A program made the translations under genes and the position numbers. A DNA stretch of 64,000 nt from Aricia agestis (Eukaryota > Arthropoda > Insecta > Lepidoptera > Lycaenidae): the NCBI RefSeq assembly GCF_905147365.1, contig NC_056410.1:1029501-1093500 (forward strand), written 5' to 3'. Positions 11,277 through 20,462 of the stretch are shown in pieces (position 1 is the first letter of the stretch; each line of letters opens with the position of its first letter). The notes under the pieces are model-generated. The model did no database searches and was not told the DNA's origin. It was given only the letters and a program-made list of their open reading frames with translations.

Positions 11277-11695
11277 GGTTGCGGGAAATAAGAGATAGGG
11301 TTTTTTAATGTTGTGAACAGAGTAGTTTTCGGAACGTAGAATATGCGAGTGTAAGTGTTTTTTAATTGAAAGTCTACTTAGTTTTGGAAAAATATGTTAT
11401 TGAGGTTTTTTTTCTATACTACCTATTGATTGTGGTGTTAGCTAATAAAGGTAACTTAACGTAACAAGGTATTTATTGAGTTTGTTTTATGTGTCGTAGT
11501 TTTAAATGAGGATGCTATTTTGCTTTAAAGTTATGTACGGTAGGGCTAGAGTAGTTATTATTGTGAATTGTAGTAATTTTATGATGTAAGACTTTCTAAT
11601 AGGCAGGTATAATTATGTTTGTTTTGGTATAAAGAGATTATATTTGTGACGATTTAATGTACAGTTATGAATATATTAACTATTAAAAAACTGTT

Positions 11696-11891
11696 CCAAA
11701 CTCGAAGCCTATTTATATATATATATTATGAGATAGCGTGTTTGTTTTTGTAATCCGAGGCGGTTTCTCTATTTCTATCTCTTTTCCCTTAAACGTCATA
11801 CGACTTTTTACACCTGTCAGTTGCTCTTGACATCTAGATGTCAAACTTAAAAAGTATAAATGTCGGATGTCGAGAGCAGCGCGCTCATTGG
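11696..11891 (+). repeat. DIRS left inverted terminal repeat
   Basis: 196 bp whose reverse complement is 16147-16342; no mismatch was found by eye. A unique left tail (about 11680-11695) lies outside it. Confidence 0.92.
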
Positions 11892-12001
11892 CGGTTTGTT
11901 TTTTGATCCGTGCGGTTCTCTAGTATTTTAAAAATTTTAAACGGTGTTACCGTTCGCTTTTTAGATATTTTGTTAAGATTTTTATATTATAAATAATAAT
12001 T

Positions 12002-13237
12002 ATGGATAAACGCAATAATTCAGAAGAATTATTTTCGGTTTCGGCAAAACGTCCACGTCATAACAGTGAAGTTATAGACAATTTAATTTTACAGGTTAAT
12101 AACATTCAGAATTATTTAAGTAACTTTTTACCCAGTGAAAATGCCGTGCAGGACAATAGTCCAGATGCAGACATACTGGACGCTAACATCAGCGGTGAGT
12201 TATTTGAAAACTTTAATTTGGAAGATGAAAATGTGCATGAAATACCTGGCTCTGCCGAATTAAATCAGCCTCAGTTAACACCTGTATCTGAGCCTTCGTT
12301 TTCTATGCCGGTTTCTACTATAGTTAAGGAACCAAATATACAAAGAGCTTCGCTAAGTCATATTGAAAAGCTAAAATCATTGCAACATTTTGAAACCGAT
12401 AATTGGTCGGAAGTACGATATTCAGACGTACAAAAATTGTATTGTGCAAATCCTGGTTTTGTAGAATTGGATTGTAATGACGAGTTAAAACCGTATGAGT
12501 CGTCTTTAAATTTATCGTATACAGAACGTGGTTTCGCAGCCATTTCATTAGCCATCCTCAGACAAAATGAGGCATTGGAACAAGTAATTAAAGATTTTGT
12601 TTCGTGGTTAAGTTCAGTGCAAGTTACTGACGCGAAGTCAGTAGAATCTAAAATTTGCGAACTTTTTACGCAAGGGGAGTTTAGTAAAATCTCAAACGAT
12701 CTTTTGCAAATGGCATGTGGCCATCGAGCCGATATTATACAGCAGCGCAGAGACGCTTTATTGAAATCGGTTAAAAATAAATTTGTTAAATCTACCCTCC
12801 GAAAAATACCCCCAACTTGTGAAAGTTTATTTAATAAAACCGATTTTTCGGCTGTTATTGATAAAAATGGAGGTAGTAGTAAAGTTTTTTGGCCTCAAAA
12901 ATCTGATAAAATCCAAGCTAGAAAATCTTTTTCCGAAAATTTTTACAACACTGTACCTGCGCAAGGTCAGAACCTACTCCCACTGCCGCACAGTGGAATA
13001 AATTTTGGATACAATCATAATTATATACCGTCACAAAATATTGCACCCTTTAATTCTATTATGCAACCTGCGCAAGGTGTGCCAAACCAACCGATTTTTA
13101 ATAATTTTCCACGTCTTCCTTCGCAAGGAAGGAATTTTCGTCCCAGAGGTCCTCGTCCCTCAGGGAGCGGGCTACAAGCTAATAAAACATATCATACCGC
13201 CTCTCGTCGAGACGGAAACTTTAAAAAGAAATACTGA
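12002..13237 (+). CDS. DIRS gag-like protein, ending in a UGA-CUA stop
   Basis: 411 aa, starting MDKRNNSEELFSVSAKRPRH after a 5' UTR. The N-terminal third is acidic and low in complexity. The middle (about residues 120-300) is predicted helical with NPGFVELDCNDELK and MACGHRADIIQQRRDALL, of the kind found in DIRS ORF1. The C-terminus is rich in Gly, Arg, Pro and Asn (RNFRPRGPRPSGSG) and probably binds nucleic acid; no CCHC knuckle is seen. The stop is TGA at 13235-13237 followed by CTA. The same frame then stays open without any stop into the recombinase ORF. Function is assigned from position in the element rather than from a strong motif. Confidence 0.75.
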   Translation: MDKRNNSEELFSVSAKRPRHNSEVIDNLILQVNNIQNYLSNFLPSENAVQDNSPDADILDANISGELFENFNLEDENVHEIPGSAELNQPQLTPVSEPSFSMPVSTIVKEPNIQRASLSHIEKLKSLQHFETDNWSEVRYSDVQKLYCANPGFVELDCNDELKPYESSLNLSYTERGFAAISLAILRQNEALEQVIKDFVSWLSSVQVTDAKSVESKICELFTQGEFSKISNDLLQMACGHRADIIQQRRDALLKSVKNKFVKSTLRKIPPTCESLFNKTDFSAVIDKNGGSSKVFWPQKSDKIQARKSFSENFYNTVPAQGQNLLPLPHSGINFGYNHNYIPSQNIAPFNSIMQPAQGVPNQPIFNNFPRLPSQGRNFRPRGPRPSGSGLQANKTYHTASRRDGNFKKKY

Positions 13238-13241
13238 CTAA

Positions 13242-14837
13242 TTCATAGCCCGTCAACTACAACTATTCCCAAACAGATGGGTAAAGTTAGGAGCGGATCC
13301 ATACAGTTTATTAATCATGGGCTACAGAATTCGGTTCAAAATAAAACCTCTCCTTCATTTTACCAACATATAAAATTTTTTAGACCATCCGCTCCAAACT
13401 ATTTCTTTCAAAAACATGGGGACCATAATTTACCAAGGCAACCTGTTTCAAATAATAATATACCTGCCATAAAGTCTGGCGACAGATTCCAAGGTATTCG
13501 CGTCTTTAACAAATTGGCTAGCTCAGATATTACGAGAGCAGGGAATACACCTAATCGTGTACTTGGAAAATTTTTTACTTGTTCGCCAGTTATACGTAAA
13601 GATGTTGCGCAAACATATAAATCTAACTTCGACTTTGTTAATTTTCCTAGGTTAGACAGTAACCTGGTTAAAATCTGCCCTAGATCCTCAGCAAACCTTA
13701 CTGGTTTTGGGCAGAATGTGGGACCCGATCCGCAATCTAGAATGGTTACCAACAGACAAAACTCTGCGCATAAAATAGATATGTTTAGAAATATGTCAAT
13801 TAAAGATGGCCAATTTAAAAACAATACAATTTTCAAGTCATCTCAATTTCGTGAGTCCTTGTGTCACGAGACTCACGAGAGGTCGCCTAGACTATTGAAA
13901 TCTTTTAGACTTTTGTCAAAAGATACGGGACATGCCTCCAAAGAAATTATTCCCTGTGCCGATGCCGGCGTTTCTGGAAATTCAATAGTGGGTTCGAAAC
14001 CTACATATTTAATCTCCGATTCATCTCAATCCGGTGTCTCATTACTTAGCCACCAGTACATTGGGTTCGGATTGGGGAACTCAAATAGACAACCTGCGCA
14101 TGACAGTAACTTGGTGGACTCACGAGCAATCCTTGCATTCAAACCACAAAGAGATGATGGCGAATCTCAAAATTTTTCAAAATTTAATTTCACATCGAGT
14201 AAAAACCTCTATGTCAGTGCAGTCGGACAACATAACAACTTTTGCGTTTCTAAAAAACGAAGACTTTCAATTCCAATCTCTGTTAAGTCTGTCACGTCAA
14301 ATATTTGCTATCCTGGATCGACACAATGTCAATCTATCATTTCACCATCTGTCCAGCCGGTACAATATGGAAGCAGATCGGTTGTCGAGACAAAAATTGA
14401 CCCCATAAATATGGCATCCTCTGCCTCCGATCACCGAGATAATTTTCAGAAAAACGGTACTGCCGGTGATAGACCTATTTGCCCCTCAGTCAGCCCATGT
14501 AGTCCCCTTGTATCCAAACCTAGATTTAATGGGCTATCAGGCGGAAATTCACGACCCAAGTCGTCTTTGGAACTATCCCCTGGACTGGCTATTCTCACCC
14601 CCTTTTCTCATGCCTCGGGTACTTTCGCATTTGAACAACGCACAGATAAGCTATCTAATTATAGCACCAAGATGGGTGAAGGCCAGCCACCTTCTAGCCA
14701 GCCGAGCTCTAGAAGCTCCGTTCACGATCCTAAATCTAGACAAAGTCCTTGTCGATATAACGATCAATCAACTGTCTCCACGAGTACAGAACAGGGTAAT
14801 GGAAGTTTGGAAATGTGGGGGTGGACCCAGGCACTAA
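13242..14837 (+). pseudogene. DIRS reverse transcriptase / RNase H frame, inactivated
   Basis: Read in the frame one base different from gag and recombinase. It opens FIARQLQLFPNRWVKLGADP, typical of the DIRS RT start, then has stops near 13371, 13461, 13650 and 13782. The palm retains FASLTNWLAQILREQGIHL, but the catalytic box reads YLEN, losing both conserved aspartates. Part of the palm before it appears deleted. RNase H at 14034-14408 is clearer, with SDNITTFAFLK and HHLSSRYNMEADRLSR. A further stop at 14406 precedes the segment VIDLFAPQSAHVVPLYPNLD. This copy therefore cannot supply RT, although its terminal repeats are still perfect. Confidence 0.82.
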
Positions 14838-15754
14838 AAGACTGGACACCCGATCAAATAAACCTTTTAAAGTCTAGTTGGCGTGAGTCTACTAGGAGGT
14901 CTTATGAGTGTGCATGGCGAAGGTGGTGTATTTGGGCCCATCAGAATAATATACCTATAGGCACTCCTACAGGGTCAGATCTTGCTAGGTATTTATCAGA
15001 CCTTTTTCAAGTACATAAGCTTTCTAGAAATACTATTATGCTTCATAAATCTGTGGTCTCAACTTTATGTGACCCTAACGAATGTAGACAACTTAGTTCC
15101 CATCCACTTGTACAGCACATTTTAAAGTCAATTTCTAATAAATGCCCGAAAAATGAGAAACCTCCTATATGGGACATTGATTTTCTATCTACCTGGCTTT
15201 GTAATACTTTTAGTACAGATTTAAATTTATATGAGTGTTCTAGGCGTACAGCGTGTATTTTATTACTGTGTTCTGGAAGACGTATACATGATCTCACTTT
15301 ATTGTCAATCGATCCTGATAACTGTTTAATATCAAACGATAGTGTCATTTTCTGGCCTAAATACGGTTCAAAGACCGATAATGCCGATTATAGGCAATCT
15401 GGATGGAAGCTGGTTCAGAATAATGAATCTCGGGCTCTAGATCCCACCTTTTGGATAAAATATCTAATTAGACTATCTAGAGCAAGGCGAGATAAATGTA
15501 AATTAAATAACTTATTTCTGACAGTTTGTGGTCCACCCAAAGTGGCGTCAAAAACAACTATTTCAAACTGGCTAAAATCACTACTATCCGAAGCAGGTAT
15601 AAAAGCCACACCAGGTAGTTTTCGCCCAGCTGTTGCATCTAAAAATTGGGTGCAAAACTGGCGTTCGCAAAATGTATTTTTAAAATATTATAAAAGAATA
15701 ATAAAACCTAATCAAGAGGTTAAGTCAATAACAAAATTATTTACACCTATTTAG
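13277..15754 (+). CDS. DIRS tyrosine recombinase, long open frame
   Basis: 825 codons from the ATG at 13277, in the same frame as gag. Only the last ~315 residues (from about 14810) look like recombinase. The core-binding part has TPDQINLLKSSWRESTRRSY and YECAWRRWCIWAHQNN. The catalytic part has the first Arg in LLLCSGRRIHDLTLLSID, the second Arg in TPGSFRPAVAS, and a tyrosine in SQNVFLKYYKR. The region between the last two motifs looks shorter than usual. The preceding ~500 codons overlap the RT/RNase H frame and show no recognisable domain. The enzyme would insert circular DNA copies by site-specific recombination. Translation may start internally (Met at 14810), or by readthrough from gag. 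Confidence 0.8.
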   Translation: MGKVRSGSIQFINHGLQNSVQNKTSPSFYQHIKFFRPSAPNYFFQKHGDHNLPRQPVSNNNIPAIKSGDRFQGIRVFNKLASSDITRAGNTPNRVLGKFFTCSPVIRKDVAQTYKSNFDFVNFPRLDSNLVKICPRSSANLTGFGQNVGPDPQSRMVTNRQNSAHKIDMFRNMSIKDGQFKNNTIFKSSQFRESLCHETHERSPRLLKSFRLLSKDTGHASKEIIPCADAGVSGNSIVGSKPTYLISDSSQSGVSLLSHQYIGFGLGNSNRQPAHDSNLVDSRAILAFKPQRDDGESQNFSKFNFTSSKNLYVSAVGQHNNFCVSKKRRLSIPISVKSVTSNICYPGSTQCQSIISPSVQPVQYGSRSVVETKIDPINMASSASDHRDNFQKNGTAGDRPICPSVSPCSPLVSKPRFNGLSGGNSRPKSSLELSPGLAILTPFSHASGTFAFEQRTDKLSNYSTKMGEGQPPSSQPSSRSSVHDPKSRQSPCRYNDQSTVSTSTEQGNGSLEMWGWTQALKDWTPDQINLLKSSWRESTRRSYECAWRRWCIWAHQNNIPIGTPTGSDLARYLSDLFQVHKLSRNTIMLHKSVVSTLCDPNECRQLSSHPLVQHILKSISNKCPKNEKPPIWDIDFLSTWLCNTFSTDLNLYECSRRTACILLLCSGRRIHDLTLLSIDPDNCLISNDSVIFWPKYGSKTDNADYRQSGWKLVQNNESRALDPTFWIKYLIRLSRARRDKCKLNNLFLTVCGPPKVASKTTISNWLKSLLSEAGIKATPGSFRPAVASKNWVQNWRSQNVFLKYYKRIIKPNQEVKSITKLFTPI

Positions 15755-15983
15755 ATTTTGTTTTTGAGTTTTATTTTAATAATTGAATTTTACTTTTGTC
15801 TTTACAAATTATTGTTTAGTTAATTTTCTCAAATTATATATAATGGACTGACATGATTTAATTATTATATCCTTTATTTTTGTATCATTGAACTGTAAAT
15901 AAACTAATTTTACTTGTACTGTCTTTTCCAATTTTATTTAAATTAATGTTTAAAACTTTTCACACCAGGCGATATCAAACACA

Positions 15984-16095
15984 TCTCATAATATATATAT
16001 ATAAATAGGCTTCGAGTTTGGAACAGTTTTTTAATAGCAGCGTTTTACCTACCAATAAAACGCTTATTAAAACACTTTCCAAACTCGAAGCCTAT
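15984..16095. repeat. DIRS internal complementary region
   Basis: The first half (to about 16036) is the complement of the left outer end. The second half (from about 16037) is the complement of the right outer end, with the two joined as they would be in a circle. This is the hallmark template that DIRS elements use to rebuild their ends. Confidence 0.88.
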
Positions 16096-16146
16096 AGTTT
16101 GTTTATCTGCCTGGTATATAATATAATATATATATATTATGTAAAA

Positions 16147-16342
16147 CCAATGAGCGCGCTGCTCTCGACATCCGACATTTATACTTTTTAAGTTTGACAT
16201 CTAGATGTCAAGAGCAACTGACAGGTGTAAAAAGTCGTATGACGTTTAAGGGAAAAGAGATAGAAATAGAGAAACCGCCTCGGATTACAAAAACAAACAC
16301 GCTATCTCATAATATATATATATAAATAGGCTTCGAGTTTGG
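16147..16342 (-). repeat. DIRS right inverted terminal repeat
   Basis: Perfect inverse of 11696-11891. It is followed by a right-specific tail (16343-16385) that also folds on itself. Confidence 0.92.
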
Positions 16343-16396
16343 AAAGTGTTTTAATAAGCGTTTTATTGGTAGGTAAAACGCTGCTAATATATTCAT

Positions 16397-16406
16397 GGCG
16401 GGGGAG
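16397..16406 (+). other. Polypurine tract of the BEL/Pao element
   Basis: ggcgggggag directly abuts the 3' LTR, the position where plus-strand synthesis is primed. Confidence 0.7.
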
Positions 16407-16534
16407 TGTATAACGTATTTATGGTCTATGTATTATGACAAGCCCTGACATTATTGTATTAGAAATATGGTATGAAAGTATGTAGAGTTTTGAGGTGAAT
16501 ATAAGATATTATACAGTCCACGGTGTTTTCTTCA
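16407..16534 (+). repeat. 3' LTR of the BEL/Pao element
   Basis: Identical to the 5' LTR, followed by the second AGTCT. It ends about 460 bp before the GMF ATG in the same orientation. Confidence 0.93.
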
Positions 16535-16754
16535 AGTCTATCAACTTTTTCTCACACTTTCCACTCTTTTATTGATCTAATTATTTCCTAATTATTAAAA
16601 AAAATCTAATTATTTAAAAAAGAATTATTTTCTAGACTTCGGGAAATGCCTTCGGCGAAAGCAACGAGTTAACGACATAAGAAACAGGTTTAAAAAAGAG
16701 ATCTTTGGGTGAAAGCTAAAGTTCTTTGCCATTAAAAACAGTACTTAACGTCAG

Positions 16755-16865
16755 TGTCAAATTGTTGTCAATGTCATTTGTCAAAATCTTTTTTTTTCTG
16801 ACATTTTTCTGAACTTCAAAATCTGAAGTCAGACGTCAGAAATCATAAGAAATATTTGCTACATA
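16755..16865 (+). promoter_or_regulatory. TGTCA-rich segment upstream of GMF
   Basis: Several TGTCA/TGACA pentamers cluster here, about 130-240 bp upstream of the GMF ATG. A similar cluster sits at 8918-8962 upstream of the putative minus-strand exons. Repeated TGTCA near both proposed gene starts suggests a promoter element, but the TSS is not visible. Confidence 0.3.
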
Positions 16866-16992
16866 AACTAGTAATCTGTGTTTGCTACGCTGCCGCCTGT
16901 TTGTTTAAGATTTTTTCCTTTATTGTAAAATTTACGATCTTAAAATAGTTAAGTTGAGAATATTATATTACCCCTAAACCCTGATATTGAAA

Positions 16993-17100
16993 ATGGCTGG
17001 CCAAAACGTAAATGTTTGCGACATCGGCGACGACGTGAAGGAAGTTCTCAAAAAGTTTCGCTTCCAAAAACATACTTCGAATTCAGCTTTAATATTGAAG
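16993..17100 (+). CDS. GMF: GMF coding exon 1
   Basis: 36 codons, from the ATG to AAG followed by the donor gtaaca (phase 0). Confidence 0.93.
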
Positions 17101-18548
17101 GTAACATCAACTTTATGAAACTTCTTTAATAATTATTAATGGAAATGTTATTAAATACACTTGGAATTAAGTGTGGCTGATGTATTATGTTTACCACGCG
17201 CAATCACAATTTGCGTTCGTTCCGGATGTAATTTGATAATCGGTGAATCATTTGTGACTGTTTTCCACGGAATATAAGTATATTATGTTATATATTCCGT
17301 GCTGTTTTGCTTAATTCTTTGACTATTTAAATAATGAACAATAGTTTAGAAATTTGTATTACAAACAAAAACCTTACCCTTATACGAAGTTTTATGTTTA
17401 ATGATGTTTAAATAACTTTATTTTATTAAGAATTTTTTGTCTATTCCAGGTGAATAGGGAGAAACAAACTTTAGAAGTGGACGAGGAGCTGGACAACATT
17501 GAGCTGGAAGAACTGCAGGACATACTGCCCTCTCACCAGCCCAGATTCATTGTTTACAGGTACACTCTAATCTCTACTAAAATTATTATAATATTATGTG
17601 AAGTTATCAGTGTAAAGGGACCTTACTGTCGGTATTGAGTTATTAGTATCCCCATAATCTACATTTAATAGGCTATCGAACCATGTAAATAACATGAGTA
17701 GGATGTAATATATTTTTAAAAAATATATTTAATCTCGAAAGTCGTAAAAGGTGATATTGAGAAAATCGCATTCAAACTTCGACATCCAAAAAAAGTATGT
17801 TGTTGTAGGAAGTTACATAGATATCATGTTTTTTGAGAAGTATGTTATATGGTCTTTTAGAATTTAACTTCAATTAAATAATTTTATAACTCCATTCCTG
17901 TTGTTTACCATGCCAAAGTGCATGATGTAATGAAAATGCCCAAGATGGTTTTTACTAAATATTTTATTTACATAAAGTATGTTTTCTATTGGATTTTATA
18001 AAAGAATAATATAAAACGGATCAGTTTTTACTAAATATAGACGTCTTCGATATGAAACAACATTGTTTGTTGTAAATATTGAAAAAAATTTTGAACAAAT
18101 AAACATTGTGCTCCTACTAATCTTATTATTCAGTCAAAATCAACAAAAATATGTATTTATTACACTTAAACATAGCCAAATGAGATCAAAAAGTTTGTTA
18201 AGTAAAGTTTAGCAAAAAGCTGGTACAAACACACCTAGGATTTTCTTAATCTGCCACCCCCCCCTAATGCCCCCCTATCTAGAATCCTCGCTACGCCCGT
18301 GTCCCCCAAGGTTACATCTTTATTTTACTTTTTTTTACAGTTACAAAATGGAGCACAGTGATGGTAGGATATCATTCCCTATGTGCTTCATATTTTATAC
18401 ACCAAGGGATGCCCACATGGAGTTGCAAGTCATGTACGCCGGTACCCAACGAGCTTTGGCAGCAGCTGTTGGTGCTCCTAGACTTTTAGAAGTCCGAGAA
18501 ATTGATGAGCTGACAGCAGACTGGCTAAATGAGAAACTACAGAAGTAA
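16993..18548 (+). CDS. GMF: Glia maturation factor (ADF-homology family), 3 coding exons
   Basis: Coding exons 16993-17100, 17450-17559 and 18341-18548 join to 426 nt (141 aa plus stop), close to the usual ~140 aa of GMF. The protein starts MAGQNVNVCDIGDDVKEVLK and keeps family blocks such as QPRFIVYSYK (formed across the exon 2/3 junction), DGRISFP, CFIFYTP and QVMYAGTQ, ending DWLNEKLQK. One ADF-homology domain fills the protein. GMF proteins are known to bind Arp2/3 and to debranch actin filaments in the cytosol; that role is inferred here from family membership. Both introns are GT-AG and short (349 and 781 bp). The ATG at 16993 is the first in frame with the conserved N-terminus. AATAAA lies 112 nt after the stop. 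A BEL/Pao 3' LTR ends only about 460 bp upstream. No break is seen, so this should be a functional single-copy host gene. Confidence 0.95.
17450..17559 (+). CDS. GMF: GMF coding exon 2
   Basis: Preceded by ctattccag and ended by ACAG before gtacac. It is 110 nt and leaves phase 2. It contains the acidic stretch DEELDNIELEELQD and the family block ending PRFIVY. Confidence 0.93.
18341..18548 (+). CDS. GMF: GMF coding exon 3 and stop
   Basis: Preceded by a T-rich tract and acag at 18337-18340. It opens with the base completing the Ser codon, then YKMEHSDGRISFP, and stops at TAA 18546-18548. Confidence 0.93.
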
Positions 18549-18660
18549 AAAATGGTAAATGTATTCAGGCATATAAAGACTTGTATTATTGTGATTAGAT
18601 GAATGTGTGTATGTGAAAGATGTTAGTTAGTTTAGGCCTCGTATTTGTGAAGCTTTAAAA

Positions 18661-18666
18661 AATAAA
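18661..18666 (+). terminator. GMF poly(A) signal AATAAA
   Basis: First canonical AATAAA after the GMF stop, 112 nt downstream. Another at about 20686 could serve a longer 3' UTR. Confidence 0.5.
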
Positions 18667-19759
18667 CTCTCAGTCTTTTGTGTACAATTTTAGAAAGATT
18701 GAGCTTATTGTGACATGGATATAATACAAGTTAAGTATAAAAATTTCTATATCCTTACTTTAATTATTTTGAGATGTTTAAAATTTGTGAATTTATAGTA
18801 ATAATAGGTTTCAGGACCTATGTCAGTACTTTACATTGGAGCCCAAAGTATTTTGTGTGTTCATTTTGTCGTGTCCCTTGATTAATTTTGATTGAACTTA
18901 AAACAAAGAAATTGAAAATGCAACAGCATTTGAGCAGCAAAAAATAATTTGAAAAAATGTTTGCTGGTAATAATGTTTTGTAATACTATTATCAATTCTT
19001 TCATAACAACAATCTTTCTAGCAATATTCAATTTTATAGTTACTTTTTACATTCCTTGTATGCATTTTGCAATATTTTGATATTTTTTTAAGTATGTATG
19101 AAATTAAGACAGAATAGAGATGCTTTATTATGTTGTATAATGTATAGGATATACAACATTAATCCAAAGATTATTGAGATTCATTCTCTTACCACAAACA
19201 AGGTGCTCATGTATTTATTACTTATTACATAAGAGACAGGACTCGTGAAGTATTTAACAGATCTCTACAATGCATTTTAAAAATGTTAGTGATTTATATA
19301 TATTATATAAGTATAGGCCAGTGTCTACAGATTTAATAGAAAAAAAAAAGTTTTTTTTACCTAATTATTCATTGCAAAATTATTACGTTTTCACTTAGTT
19401 TCTACCATTTTAAAAGTATAACTGCACTGGTCCATTAAAGTTGAGACACTTTAATTACTAGCTTAGAAATTAATTCTCATAATTGAAAATATTCAGTCCT
19501 CAGCAAGCTTTGTTATTCTGTCTCACTTTAATCTTTATTTCTGTCACATTCTGTCTTACTTTAAAGTAAGTAAACGTCTTCTTTGGAAAACACATGTGTA
19601 TTAGGTTGTAAAATATAATTAATGAGTATATATTAAAAAAAAGTATTATATTTGGAGTGCCATTGAAATGTGAAATTGTCTGCACCACTGAAATACTCAG
19701 TTTTATGTCTTGCAAGGCTTATTTTCCACTTTGCCATTTATGTGATCATAATATTATGG
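18667..19759 (+). other. GMF 3' flank
   Basis: AT-rich. A long 3' UTR is possible. No gene seen on either strand. Confidence 0.4.
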
Positions 19760-20462
19760 AATAGGCTACTTGACCTCATTTTTTTCTTCATGCTAATCGC
19801 TTCATAATCATTCATTATTACAAAAAAACTAATATTTTAATATTTTACACAGTAGAAACCCATAAAAATGTTAATTGAAAAATATGCCTTATAAATGGCG
19901 CCGAAAACACTGTCCGCCATAGTGTGACGTCATACGTTTTGTGTTTTAAGCTCTCTTTATTGAACATTTTTTATGTGCTAAATGTACGAGTCTAAAAGTG
20001 CCCAAAATTATAAAAGAATTAAATAAGAAATTAGAAATCATTTGTAATGTTGAAAACTTTTGGAGAAAAGTTTTGGCCATTTCATTTTCCGTCTACAATA
20101 AATGGAGATAATTTATAAAACTGATGTTTTATTTGAATTATTCAAGAAAATATATTTTACAAATCCTTCTAGGCTTATTTTTATTATCTATGTACAAATA
20201 AACTTACATATAAAGAGCGCGATAAATAAAAGATATTAAATTACGAATAGAATGACGTCACATCCAATTCGGAAGTACCGCAAAAGCGTTTTCGTCAGTA
20301 CAAATAATATTTTCATAAAATCATATTTTCAAATCGACTTTATTTATCAATCATAAGCTTTTATTTGACGATAAATGTGAAATACGGTTTCCTAGGCCAA
20401 GTTCTACTAGAAATACTTATGTATTTGTTCAATAAAATTGAATATAGGTCAAGTAGCCTATT
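19760..20462. repeat. TIR element aataggctacttgacc
   Basis: Ends aataggctacttgacc (19760-19775) and ggtcaagtagcctatt (20447-20462) are perfect inverses. About 700 bp, no ORF, so non-autonomous. Confidence 0.7.

Larger units (their letters stand above)
11680..16385 (+). mobile_element. DIRS-type tyrosine-recombinase retrotransposon
   Basis: About 4.7 kb inserted in the 3' part of the BEL element. It shows inverted terminal repeats (196 bp, perfect), an internal complementary region matching both outer ends, a gag-like ORF, a tyrosine-recombinase ORF and an overlapping RT/RNase H frame. No integrase and no LTRs are present. The flanks read atgaatatatt on the left and aatatattcat on the right, so the target was probably the palindrome ATGAATATATTCAT, with a short shared AATATATT or a crossover inside it. 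Confidence 0.9.
9594..16534 (+). mobile_element. BEL/Pao LTR retrotransposon, gag-only, split by a DIRS insertion
   Basis: Two identical 128-bp LTRs (9594-9721 and 16407-16534), each starting TGTATAACG and ending TTCTTCA, are flanked by the 5-bp duplication AGTCT (9589-9593 and 16535-16539). A primer-binding site follows the 5' LTR and a purine run precedes the 3' LTR. Inside is one intact gag ORF. No protease, RT, RNase H or integrase remains. Subtracting the DIRS insertion (about 11680-16385) leaves about 2.2 kb, far below the usual BEL/Pao size. It is therefore a non-autonomous element. Identical LTRs indicate a recent transposition, which must have used enzymes made elsewhere. Confidence 0.9.

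Noticed and set aside
15984..16095. A third copy of the DIRS terminal repeat from a separate insertion
   Set aside because: It joins the left and right outer ends head to tail as a circle junction would, which is the expected internal complementary region of one element.
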